Of a DNA stretch of 33,485 bases, positions 10,875 through 20,900 are shown piece after piece (within the stretch, counting starts at the first letter, position 1; each line of letters starts with the position of its first letter). The notes under the pieces were generated by a model. The model searched no databases and was not told the origin of the DNA. It saw nothing but the letters and a program-made list of their open reading frames with translations. Source of the DNA: Priapulus caudatus (taxonomy: Eukaryota > Priapulida > Priapulimorpha > Priapulimorphida > Priapulidae). Made by a program: the position numbers and the translations under genes. The stretch spans positions 33,282 through 66,766 of the forward strand of contig NW_014577930.1 of assembly GCF_000485595.1 (NCBI RefSeq), written 5' to 3'.

Positions 10875-12420
10875 GTCATCGCTATTATAGATTTATGCGA
10901 AAATAAGGATGCGGTGTAGATGGGGTGGTCAGACACAGGTCATCGCTATTATAGATTTATGCGAAAATAAGGATGCGGTGTAGGTGGGGTGGTCAGTCAC
11001 AGGTCAGCTAGGCTGGAGGTTAGGGTGCGGTGTAATATGGGGTGGTCAGTCACGGTCAGTGGCTAGGCCTGGAGTTAGGAATGCGTGTAGGTGGTATGGT
11101 CCAGTAACAGGTCAGTAGGCTGGAGGGTTAGGGTGGCGGTGTAGGTGGTATGGTCAGTACAGGTCAGGCTAGGCTGGAGGTTAGCGTGTGCGGTGTAGGT
11201 GTATGGTCAGTAACAGGTCCAGCTTAGGCTTGGAGTTAGGGTGCGTGTAGGTGGTAATGGTCAGTAACAGGTCAGACTAGGCTGGTGGTTAGGGTGCGTG
11301 TAGGGTGGTATGGTCAGTAACAGGTCAGGGCTAGGCTGGAGGTTAGGGTTGGCGGTGTAGGTGTATGGGTCAGTAACAGGTCAGCTAGGCCTGGAGGTTA
11401 GGGTGCGGTGTAGGTGGGCGTGGTCCAGATACAGGGTCAGCTAGGCTGGTGGTTAGGGTGCGGTTGTTTAGGTGGGAGGGTGGTCAGTCACAGGTCAGCT
11501 ATGGCTGGTGGTAGGGATGGCGGTGTATCTGAAGGTGGTCAGACAGCAGGTCAGCTAGGCTGGAGTGTTAGGTGGCGGTGTAGGTTGGGGTGGTCAGACA
11601 CCGAGGTTAGCTGGCTGGAGGTTAGGGTGCGGTGTAGGTGGGGTGGTGCAGTCACAGGTCAGCTGGCTGGAGTGTTTAGGGTGCGGTGTAGGTGGGGTGG
11701 TCCAGATCACGAGGTCAGCTAGGCTGGAGGTTAGGCGTGCGGTGTAAGGTGGGGTGGTCAGAGCCACAGATCAGCCTAGGCTGTGAGGTTAGGGTGCGGT
11801 GTAGGTGGGGTGGTTCAGTCACGCAGGTGCAGCTAGGCTGGAGGTTAGGGTGTCGGTGTAAGTGGGGTGGTGAGTCACACATGTCAGCTAGGCTGGAGGT
11901 TAGGATGCGCTGTGTATATGAGGTGGTCAGTCATGAGGTGTTCAGCTTAGGCTGGAGGTCTAGGTGGCGTGTAGGTGGGGTGGTGAGTTAGCAGGTCAGC
12001 TAGGCTGGAGAGTTAAGGGTGCGTGTAGGTGGGAGGCATGGTCAGTGTCAGCGAGTCAGCTAGGCTGGAGGTTAGGGTGCGGCGTGTAGGTGGTTATGGT
12101 CAGTGACAGGTTAGCTAGGGCTGGTGGTTAGGTGTGCGGTGTAGGTGGGAGGGGTGTCAGTGTCAGGTTCAGGCTAGCTGGAGGTTTAGGCGTGGCGGTG
12201 TAGGTGTGGGGTGGTCAGTGACAGGTCAGCTAGCTGGAGGTGTAGGGTGCGGTGTACGGTGGTATGGTCAGTGGACAGGTAGCTTAGGCTGGAGGTTAGG
12301 TGTCGGTGTAGGTGGGGGTGGTCAGACGCAAGGTCAGATCCCCTGTCCTAGGCTGGGGTTAGGGTGCGGTGTATGGTGGGTGGTAGTGACAGGCCATCGC
12401 TCATTATAGATTTATGGGAT
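10875..12420. repeat. 52-bp minisatellite array (~28 units)
   Basis: The unit is GGTCAGTCACAGGTCAGCTA, then GGCTGGAGGTTAGGGTGCGG, then TGTAGGTGGGGT. About 28 units differ mainly by single-base indels. The first two units (from about 10864) and the last unit (about 12390-12420) carry a different module, CATCGCTATTATAGATTTATG, in place of CAGCTAGGCTGGAGGTTAGG. Gly/Trp-rich frames across the array are artefacts. The TTAGGG string is part of the unit and is not telomeric. Confidence 0.9.
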
Positions 12421-12734
12421 AAAATATCCGGCGATTCTGTTAGATAGAAACACATGTAAGGCATAAAAAATTCTTGCAATTATGAGTATAGTAGGCATAT
12501 TATTATCATCTAATTGGATGACGAGCATCAACAGTTATCATCCAGGATGCTGGCACTGTGGGCCTATAACGTCTTATCACGGATTATTGAATAATCAGCA
12601 TGCATCATCATCGCCTGCTACATCATGGATCGTGTTGCTTGTGTAAAGATAGGCCTAATTAACACACTATTCGGCCCCCATCACATCGTTGCACGTGGCC
12701 ATCGTTTTCAACACGGCAGTCTATCGTCTGGTTA

Positions 12735-13197
12735 GCGCACACACACAAAGCACACAACAGCGACACACACGCACACACACCTACACACGCACACACACAC
12801 CGACACACACATCACACACACACACAAGCACAGCACACGCGACACCAAATCTCGGACACGCACGACGCACCAGCGGCACACGCACACGCACACGCACACC
12901 AACCACGACACACGCACGCGGCACGCGCAGCACGACAACAGCGCACCACGCACGCGCGCAGCGCACAGCACACACGGCCCGCACGGCACACACATACGCA
13001 CCACACGCACGCGCGCGCGCAGACGCACAACAGCCACGCACAGGGCGGCTGCACACTGCACGTCCCACGACGCATGCTTAGCACAGGCACACACACACAC
13101 AGCGCGGCACGCGCGGCGCACAGGCACGGACCATCGCACACACGCACCACACAGCACGCACACAGTCACGCACGCACAGCGCACGCACGCACGCACG

Positions 13198-13228
<31 letters not shown>
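12735..13228. repeat. (CA)n / CGCA-rich microsatellite block
   Basis: Nearly 500 bp of ACAC, GCAC and CGCAC repeats, with long spurious frames on both strands. Confidence 0.9.
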
Positions 13229-13243
<15 letters not shown>

Positions 13244-13295
13244 TATATATACATATATATTATAGTATATATATATATATATATATATATACGTA
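13226..13295. repeat. (TA)n microsatellite
   Basis: Alternating TA following the CA block. Confidence 0.9.
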
Positions 13296-13504
13296 CGGCT
13301 AGTTATGTATTAAGGCGTGGTTCCTATGACATGCTTATTAGACTAGATTCAGACGCCGCGCCGAGCATATAGAGGCATTACGTGGCAGCGGCGCCAGTGA
13401 GAGGGAAAGCATACGTTCACGATGCGCTGCCGCTTACAGCCGGGGAGATGAGGATAGACGGTGATGTTAGCAGCGTCGATTCATTGCTGGAGAAGCCAGT
13501 AGCA

Positions 13505-13865
13505 GCCCGGGTGGTCCACGGGTGGCGGCCGAGAGAGAGGGATGGAGCAAGGGGAAGCAAGGGGGAGGTTGAGAAAGAGGGAGGAAGAGACAGGGGAGGG
13601 AGGCAGCGGAGGGGGAGGGAGGGGGAGGAAAAGGGAGGAAGAGACAGGGTGAGGAAGGCAGGGGAGGGGAATGGAGGGGGAGGAAGAGGCAGGGGAGGGG
13701 AATGGAGAGAGAGGAAGAGGCAAGGGGGGGAATGGAGGGAGAGGAAGAGGCAGGGAAGGGAATGGAGGAAGAGGCAGGGAAGGGGAATGGAGGGAGAGGA
13801 AGAGGCAAGGGAGGGGAATGGAGGGAGAGGAAGAGGCAGGGGAGGGGAATGGAGGGGGAGGGGGC
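13505..13865. repeat. GGA-rich minisatellite (~27-30 bp unit)
   Basis: Units of the type GGGAATGGAGGGAGAGGAAG plus AGGCAGGGGA are repeated. A 284-codon frame (13382-14236) runs through it, but its content is Gly/Arg/Glu repeat and then (ACGC)n, so it is rejected as a gene. Confidence 0.85.
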
Positions 13866-13967
13866 GTCGTTGTATGTATGTATGTGTGTGCTCAACACTG
13901 ATGTCGTACAGATTTTGTGAATCTTGTACTGAATCTGTGTGTGTGAGACCGAGACTTTGCGTACGTA

Positions 13968-14060
13968 CGTACGCTACTCACGCACGCACGCACGCACGCA
14001 CACTCACCCACGCACGCACGCACGCTCCCACGCACACACTCACATACACACGTATATACG
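13968..14060. repeat. (ACGC)n microsatellite
   Basis: ACGCACGC tetramers with ACTC and CCAC interruptions. Confidence 0.9.
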
Positions 14061-14331
14061 AGCTCGCGCGGTGGAATTCATCAAAATTTTATCCCAGGCC
14101 ACAATTTGTAAAGACCAGAATAGAACATGCAAAGAGCAACGTAGGCATGTTCGTAGATTTACTTATTTCTGCAGATTATCAATGTATTTTTTTGTTGGTG
14201 CCTGTAGGTGTTTACATACGCCAAAGGTCATGCTAGATAAGAACATTACTACGTGTTTACGTTTATGATGACACCACTACACACCACGAAGAAAGAGTAG
14301 ATCGTCTATTTTACCCACGACTGCGTTAAAT

Positions 14332-14424
14332 ATGATGGCACGAGCAATCTACATATTTCTGATATTCTGCGTTCCGACATATTTGATGGCAAATGAAGAG
14401 ATACCTACCGAACCCAACTGTGAG
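14332..14424 (+). CDS. CTHRC1-like: CTHRC1-like exon 1 (signal peptide)
   Basis: Two adjacent ATGs (14332 and 14335), both with A at -3, either of which gives a good signal peptide. The exon ends TGT GAG|GTAATT in phase 0. Confidence 0.88.
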
Positions 14425-16344
14425 GTAATTATGATAGCTACACGTACGTACGTGCACTGCTGCGGTCAGAGCACGCGTTTTTCGACTTCAAGTCACGCCA
14501 AAATAGAATTATAGGAGTTAGCTTCGTCACTTCTAAATATTCTCGGCACAGATATACTTATATTTATACATAATTATATTAATATATATGTATATAATGG
14601 TATGCTGGCTTGCAGGCATGTCGCACAGCTTGTAGGGATGGTAGGGATGGCAGAGATGGCATTGCTGGCCGCGATGGCAGGGACGGTGTCCCGGGTGCAT
14701 GTCTCGGAGAAAATGGCGAAAAAGGATACGATGGTAAGATCCACGTGTACCAGCGTGTTTGTATAACGTGGTAGGTAAGATTAGCTATTAGTTATATTAT
14801 AGGCCTAATTCATACTGGCGTAGTTAATTGCCGGGCCAAACATTAGAAAATCGGGCGGAATACTTTTTGTGATGTCATACGAGATTTCCTTCTGGTTAAT
14901 TATTGCTGAGTTCATCCACACACATGCTCTCGGTTTGGGACAGCCAGCGCCTTTGCGAATATGGTGATGTTGGACTTATTGTCTTCATTTACACTTAAAT
15001 CGCTGTAATTTCTCCGTCTTTCTTCTCAGTTAGTAAAAGACGGTTAAGAATTAGTGACCTCTTATTTTTACCCATTTGTCCTTTAGGGCCTCCTGGATCA
15101 TGTGTAGAACGAAAAGTATATCAGTGCACATGGGACAGTTCCAACGATGACACTGACATGGGAATTATACATGTAAGCGTTCATGAAGTGCATATTTTGT
15201 CTTCATTGATAATTAAATTAATTCTTAGGTATATCTTAAGGAATACGATATCAAGGGTGAATAATGACAAATTTGTCAAATTTGACAAACTCAAGTTGAA
15301 ATTAAAATTTGACAAATTTATCATTATTCACTCCTGATATATATAAATGTTGCATTGGGTATACCTTTTCCATGACTGCTAAGTCTCATAAGAAACACGC
15401 TGCAATTTAAAATGAATCTCATCCCCAAAATAATCTTTTTGGATTTACAATAAAAGCGATACGTATTTCATTTTGGCAGCAATGCAATGCAACAAAGCTC
15501 AGCAACACGACAGGTCTGCTTGTGAGATGGTCAGGCAGCCTACGCAACAGGGGCGATCAGGTGTGTAACCGCTGGTTCGTCACCTTTAACGGAACAGAGT
15601 GCTTGATCCCAGCTTTGATAGACGCGCAACTGTACAGCGGAGGCGATGGAAACTCATTCGGACCAGCTACGAGTGAGTTCTGCAGTACACGCACGTAAAA
15701 ATTTTAAAGAGATGCACTGGTAAAATCAAATCTCGGCAAATAACGATAAGTTAGTTTGACATAATGTGATATTTCTAATAATAGGATATACCTATATATT
15801 ATTTTAACCTACTTATTTTTACTATACGAATCTCTAATTCTGTAATAGATGCACATAACACAACTTTCTTCGTTGCTGAGTAAGATTTTCCATAAAAACG
15901 TCAAACACCAACAAACACGAGATCCCGCCGTGCACTGAAGGTGTAACAGACACATATATGTAATATAGTTCGATGATATAAGATGGGTGATAGATAATGA
16001 TATAGATAGATAAGATGTGTACGGATAACTATTCTGTTGGCAATTGTTAATAATGTTGCGATGTCATTTTTGCCAATAATTGCCACGCGGTCACCAGTGG
16101 TGAAAAAATGTCGCCGAACTTTTTATTTCATCACACAGCATGTCCCGTGACGACATAGGTGATAAAGTATTGCCATTACGTTTCAGTTGAAGGCATCTGC
16201 TACGCGTTGCCACGTGGAGAGGTTCAGATCGAGCTGCGTGTCGGGTCATGTCTGTATTATTCCCTCGGAGACAGTTTGACTGGATGGGATAGCGTTTCCC
16301 GCATGATCATAGAAGAGGTTAACGTAGTGAGATCAGGGCCGTAG
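14332..16344 (+). CDS. CTHRC1-like: CTHRC1-like secreted collagen-repeat protein, complete
   Basis: Five exons (14332-14424, 14616-14733, 15087-15172, 15480-15672, 16187-16344) encode 215 residues; human CTHRC1 has 243. Residues 1-20 are a signal peptide (MMARAIYIFLIFCVPTYLMA), so the product should be secreted. A short Gly-X-Y segment follows (residues ~38-73), then the C-terminal globular domain. Family marks there are QCTW, CNRWFVTFNGTEC, EGICYALPRGEVQIELRVGSC and TGWDSVSRMIIEEV, which match CTHRC1 motifs (CKRWYFTFNGAEC, TGWNSVSRIIIEE) in order and spacing. NAT, NTT and NGT are possible N-glycosylation sites. CTHRC1 in vertebrates is a matrix protein tied to Wnt/PCP signalling and collagen deposition; the role here is inferred only. 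The last three residues and the stop are transposon-derived. It lies 1.4 kb upstream of the integrin gene. Confidence 0.92.
14616..14733 (+). CDS. CTHRC1-like: CTHRC1-like exon 2 (Gly-X-Y repeats)
   Basis: Acceptor TTGCAG at 14610-14615. It encodes the collagen-like segment with RDG repeated five times and one interruption (GACL before GEN). The donor is GATG|GTAAGA, phase 1. Confidence 0.9.
15087..15172 (+). CDS. CTHRC1-like: CTHRC1-like exon 3
   Basis: Acceptor CCTTTAG. It completes the collagen segment with GPPG and encodes YQCTWDSS, the start of the CTHRC1 C-terminal domain. The donor is CAT|GTAAGC, phase 0. Confidence 0.9.
15251..15337. mobile_element. Palindromic MITE, 87 bp
   Basis: In CTHRC1-like intron 3. 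The ends TCAAGGGTGAATAAT and ATTATTCACTCCTGA are inverted, and the interior is also self-complementary (ACAAATTTGTCAAATTTGAC and TTTGACAAATTT). It is flanked by TA on both sides. The end sequence recurs at 31218-31258, so this is a family and not a chance palindrome. Confidence 0.75.
15480..15672 (+). CDS. CTHRC1-like: CTHRC1-like exon 4 (core of C-terminal domain)
   Basis: Acceptor TTTTGGCAG. It encodes VCNRWFVTFNGTECLIPALI, the most conserved CTHRC1 block. The donor is ACGA|GTGAGT, phase 1. Confidence 0.92.
16187..16344 (+). CDS. CTHRC1-like: CTHRC1-like exon 5 (C terminus)
   Basis: Acceptor ACGTTTCAG. It encodes EGICYALPRGEVQIELRVGS and TGWDSVSRMIIEEVNVVR. Bases from 16334 on belong to a MITE and supply Ser-Gly-Pro and the TAG at 16342-16344. 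Confidence 0.92.
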
Positions 16345-16513
16345 CTACCATTAGGCAATAGGAGGCAAATGCCTCCTACAAAATTTCTCCAAAAAATATT
16401 AAGCGGGCCCCATACCTCACGCCCTATATTGGCTCGCTTCGCTCCTTGTTCTTGAACTCACAACATTTGCCTCCTACAAAATTTACCTCTGGCTATACGG
16501 CCCTGAGTGGGAT
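16326..16513. mobile_element. hAT-type MITE (172 bp) with 8-bp target duplication
   Basis: The element is 16334-16505. Its left end is CAGGGCCGTAGCTACC; its right end in reverse complement is CAGGGCCGTATAGCCAG. Flanks are AGTGAGAT (16326-16333) and AGTGGGAT (16506-16513), an 8-bp duplication with one mismatch, as expected for hAT. Inside, TGCCTCCTACAAAATTT occurs twice in direct orientation (16370-16386, 16468-16484). There is no transposase. The left end overlaps the CTHRC1-like stop codon. Confidence 0.85.
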
Positions 16514-16582
16514 GAATGATGACGTCATCCATCATTGACGACAGTCAAGTTGACAAGAAGAGACACTATTCCTCTAGGGCTA

Positions 16583-16583
16583 C

Positions 16584-16626
<43 letters not shown>
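16583..16626. repeat. (TA)n microsatellite
   Basis: Pure TA alternation of about 44 bp. Confidence 0.95.
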
Positions 16627-16632
<6 letters not shown>

Positions 16633-16711
16633 AATAATATTAATTATAGATATAATTACCTTTATTGTATGCCAACAGCAAGATGTCATTTGCTATTGCT
16701 ATAATTCATGC

Positions 16712-16717
16712 AATAAA
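16712..16717 (+). promoter_or_regulatory. Candidate poly(A) signal for CTHRC1-like gene
   Basis: Canonical AATAAA, 368 bases after the stop codon, with a T-rich region downstream. Position fits; usage is not shown. Confidence 0.4.
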
Positions 16718-17347
16718 ATTATTTTTCATTGCACAATTGATTTCGTTTTGTTATTTTTATTTTTGATTCGACAGATTTCTGTAAAAGAATTGTTGTGATT
16801 TTGTTCTAGCTGTAACAGCTCGCTTAAGGTGTTGAACAACAGTAGAGGGCGTCCATAGGCGGCAGGCCTGAATAAGCATCGAACAGAAATTAATTAAAAA
16901 TACTCACACTGTTACTGCGCTTACACAACATACACTTTATTCATGTTAAATAACTACAGATTCATGCTCTATGCTCCGCTCGAAACTTTTGCTAGCTCTA
17001 TGATGCGAATTTCTACAGAGTAGTCGGATCCCGTTTCATACACAAAAATGGCCGACCGGCGACCATGGCTACGCCACTTGCTGGAATGGCACAATTACAC
17101 AACAAGACCAATTTTACTTCTAATGCTTTCTAGACATCCACGAGGCATCTAACTTGCGTGCATAATGCAGTGCCGAATTTCTGCGAACAAAAATGCAAAA
17201 AAAAAGCATTTTCTAGAGACGATATAGTGCAACGGTGAACAATTTGCGGATGCTTACTGTTGTACGCCTCCTTAAACACGTTGGGTTTAAGGATTCACAA
17301 CTGAATAAAATGACTAAAAACCAGTTCACTGAATCGCACACAGGCTC

Positions 17348-17432
17348 GCACGTACGTACGCACACACACGCACGCACGTACGCACGCACACGCGCGCGCG
17401 CACGCACACACGCACACACACATGCACGCCCT
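17348..17432. repeat. (ACGC)n microsatellite
   Basis: ACGTACGC/ACGCACGC/CGCGCG alternation. Confidence 0.9.
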
Positions 17433-17790
17433 GAATCTATTATAGTGCTACGACGACTTTCTAACCGTTTCAGATTGGCACACAGCGTTTTTATGGTGTG
17501 CAAACGCGCTGATCTGGTTGCATAATTATCGAGCAGTCGCTACAGAGACGTGACACATGCGCCCACGTCCCGAACAGGAAACAGAAGAGCCTGGAGTTGT
17601 CAGTTCGCCCATCCTGTCCTCCATGCTCGAGTGAGGAAGCTAGACTCACTACTAACGGTGAATTGCAGACAGTAGACTCTTACGTGACAAGTAACCATCA
17701 CACCAGCGGAGAGAGATCGGGACCTCCCGGCTCCTCTTTCAACGAACAATTAGTGCTTTTCTGTCGTCAATGAGACGACACCCGCTAGCC

Positions 17791-17972
17791 ATGGAAGGCA
17801 CGCGTTTGCTGCTGCTCTGCCTCGGTTGGTTGCTGCTGGCTGCCGACGTCGCCGGGTTTAACTTGGACACGAGCGACGTTATCGTCATGCGACCACCCGT
17901 GCACGCGTCGCGGACCAACGACAGCTACTTCGGTTACACCGTGGCGCTGCTAGAGAACACAGAAGGAAAGTG
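17791..17972 (+). CDS. Integrin alpha exon 1
   Basis: Signal peptide (MEGTRLLLLCLGWLLLAADV then AG), mature start FNLDTSD, and the first half of blade 1 (SYFGYTVALLE). The donor is AAGTG|GTAAGT, phase 2. An in-frame ATG at 17770 would add seven residues. Confidence 0.92.
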
Positions 17973-20900
17973 GTAAGTAACGCATAGTGGTGAGCGGCTA
18001 TATAGTGCAATATGTGCTCAGTATGCAGTCAGTAAAGTGCGTTCAGTAAGGAAGTAAGTGATAGTGAGAAAGCAGACGTGTGTATGAAATTATGAAATAG
18101 ACATATATATCTATAGATAGATAGATAGATAGATAAATAGATAAATAGATAGATATATAGATAGATAGACGGACATATACGGGGAGATATAGACAGAGAG
18201 GGGGAGAGAGAGAGAGAAATAAGAGGGAGAGAGAGAAAAGAGAGGGGGAGAGAGAGAAGGGTGGAGGAGAGCGAGAGAAAACAGAGAGAAAGAAAGAAAA
18301 ACTACCGCCTAATAGGAAAAAAAAGACTACATAACCTTGTCTCCTTCATCTTACATATTTTCTTATCTGATAGACTCCGGCTGCACAAACACATTTGCCC
18401 GCTGCAAAAATAGACCCGGTAACATACTTTACGATGAAAGCCCTGTTTGTGCAAAGCAAAATGTCAATGATCCAATTCCACTTTCCTACACTTAACCACG
18501 TTCCTTCTCCTTATTCTATTCCTGTATTCCTCGATATTCTTGATATTATTCCGTGATAGTATTTACTAATGGTATAGCGCATAGATTTAAACAGTGACTC
18601 CAATGAACTTGACAATCGCGGCACTTTCAACTGACAGATAACCTCACGTTGAGATGCTGTATATCACCACACGTATCAACTTTTAACATTGACCATATAT
18701 TCTGGCTGCGCTATAGCTGGTCCAAGTATATATGTTTGTAAGACTCTTATACGTTGCTTAACCTGGCTCTGTCCGAGCCAGGGCGTGTGTTTGTAACTGG
18801 AGATGTAATGCGTGAGATAAAGATAAGGGAGGGTAGAGGCATTTGCGATCGGCACATTATAGTTACAATGTATATCAAGTGTAAAAGAACTAAATCATTA
18901 CAGAATTGGTATAACCCAACTCTGACATATATGTTAAATGTCTATTTCTCTCTCGCTGACTTTCGCACACTCTTCTCTCGTCTCGTGCGTATATATATAT
19001 ACGTCTCCATATCCTCGCCATGGACCCGTGTACAGTTCTCGCCATTCCCGCCTTTACACGGAAATGTTCTAGTTGGTGTAGGCACGACCATTGTGCGTGA
19101 TTCTACTTAATTTTATCTCCGATTTATTGGTAAATCTCCATAGCACCACTGCTGTCGTTTTGCTGTTGCATTGTTGTTGTATAATGTTGCATATTGTTGT
19201 ATAATGTTGTATATTGTTGCATATTGTTGTATAATGTTGTACACGATTGATAATAGTGTATTATTGTTGTGTATTGTTATGTATTGTTGCGTTGTGATGT
19301 TGTTCTATTGTGTGTTAGGCTGGCAGTAATCCGCGTAATTGCCATTCAATACATATTTGGTTCCACCCGGACGCGGGTACTATACCTCCACAGTAACACG
19401 AGCGAGCATTTAGACAACACACACACGCCAACAAGCCGCTTCACTTTACAGCAAACTGCACCTATGTAGCAACGTCCGCCCATGCGTATGTCCCGTACCC
19501 ACCACGCATGCGCGCATCTTCCTAGAGTCGTCAGAGGGCACCGTGCGAACAAATATGTTATCAGATCGAGCGGACACGCGTAGAATTCTCGTGCGCGTGC
19601 GTGCAGGGTAGAAACATGAACACCCGGGGGGTTCCGTGGGGTTGTGTTACGACTATGATACCGATCAAGAGTAATCTCCTATTATGTACTCTTGATATCG
19701 ATGTTATCAGCGGGTAATGATGCCACCAATGCTAATATTAATTACATACAAATCCACGCTATCACTCCTGACAGATTCAATTATTAGTCAGAGGGTTATG
19801 GGTGACAGACAAGTACTTCAAAGACGCATCACTCAAAATGTCCAAGATTTGCATTCTGCATATCGACAGCAGTCACAGTTTTTTGCAGTTGTGCATTAAA
19901 ACAACATATTGTAGATGATGGGTATCAGGAATGTTTATGTTAGAATTTTAATAAATTACTATTAATTACGTTAATTATTAATTATTATTAATTATTAATT
20001 AAATTAATTAATTAATTAAACATCGTTTTTTTAATAGGGTATTAGTTGGCGCTCCGAAGTCGTCTTCCGTGCACACACCCAGCGATATTAGGACACCGGG
20101 TGCTCTGTACAAATGCGCCGTTACCGGTGGCGACTGTGAGGAAATACTCGTGGACAGTGACGGTACGTAGCGCTGACCGGGGGAGGAACCGCTGGGGAAG
20201 GCGCTAACCCTGAGGGAGGCGTTAACCCTGGGGGATGGGGGAGGCGCTAAGACTGGGGGAGGCGTTAACGCTGGGGAAGGCGCTAACCCTGAGGGAGGCG
20301 TTAACCCTGGGAGGATGGGGGAGGCGCCAAGACTGGGGGAGGCGTTAACGCTGGGGAAGGCGCTAACTCTGAGGGAGGCGTTAACCCTCGGGGGATGAGG
20401 GAGGCGCTAAGACTAGGGGAGGCGTTAACGCTAGGGAAGGCGCTAACTTTGAGGGAGGCGTTAACCCTCGGGGGATGGGGGAGGCGCTAAGACTGGGGGA
20501 GGCGTTAACCCTGGGGGGATGGGGGAGGCGCTAAGACTGGGGGAGGCGTTAACGCTGGGGAAGGCGCTAACTCTGAGGGAGGCGTTAACCCTGGGGGATG
20601 GGGGAGGCGCTAAGACTGGGGGAGGCGTTAACGCTGGGGTGGGGTGGGGGAAGGTGTAAAGAGAAGTTTGCTTGGGTAGCACGTTTGCACGGTTGATGAA
20701 ATGTTAGATGCAGTGGCAAGTGTGTGGGAGCTGAGAGTTTTTTTGCATTGAAGAATGGTGCCTCGCTCTCTCTTTCTTTCTTTCTCTTTCTCTCTCTTTC
20801 TTGCTCTCTCTCCGCTCTCTCTCTCTCTCACTCGGCTACTCTCTTTAGGTCCCGCTGTCGCTCTCGTTTTCATTTTCTCGCTCTCGCTGTCTCCCCTTCT

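Larger units (their letters stand above)
16514..17790. other. Intergenic region between CTHRC1-like and integrin genes
   Basis: Contains a (TA)n tract (about 16583-16626), a possible CTHRC1-like poly(A) signal AATAAA at 16712-16717, an (ACGC)n tract at about 17348-17432, and the presumed 5' UTR and promoter of the integrin gene. No other gene is seen. Confidence 0.55.

Noticed and set aside
10990-12400. Telomeric TTAGGG repeats
   Set aside because: TTAGGG occurs once per 52-bp unit and never in tandem.
12732-13229. 165-codon Cys/Val-rich frame on the minus strand, with several overlapping frames
   Set aside because: Pure product of the (CA)n/(CGCA)n block; every frame in such repeats stays open.
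13382-14236. 284-codon open frame on the + strand
   Set aside because: The middle is a GGA-rich minisatellite (Gly/Arg/Glu repeats) and the end an (ACGC)n tract; there is no domain and no splice or start context of note.
20461-20682. Pro-rich 73-codon frame on the minus strand
   Set aside because: Artefact of the GC-rich minisatellite after exon 2.
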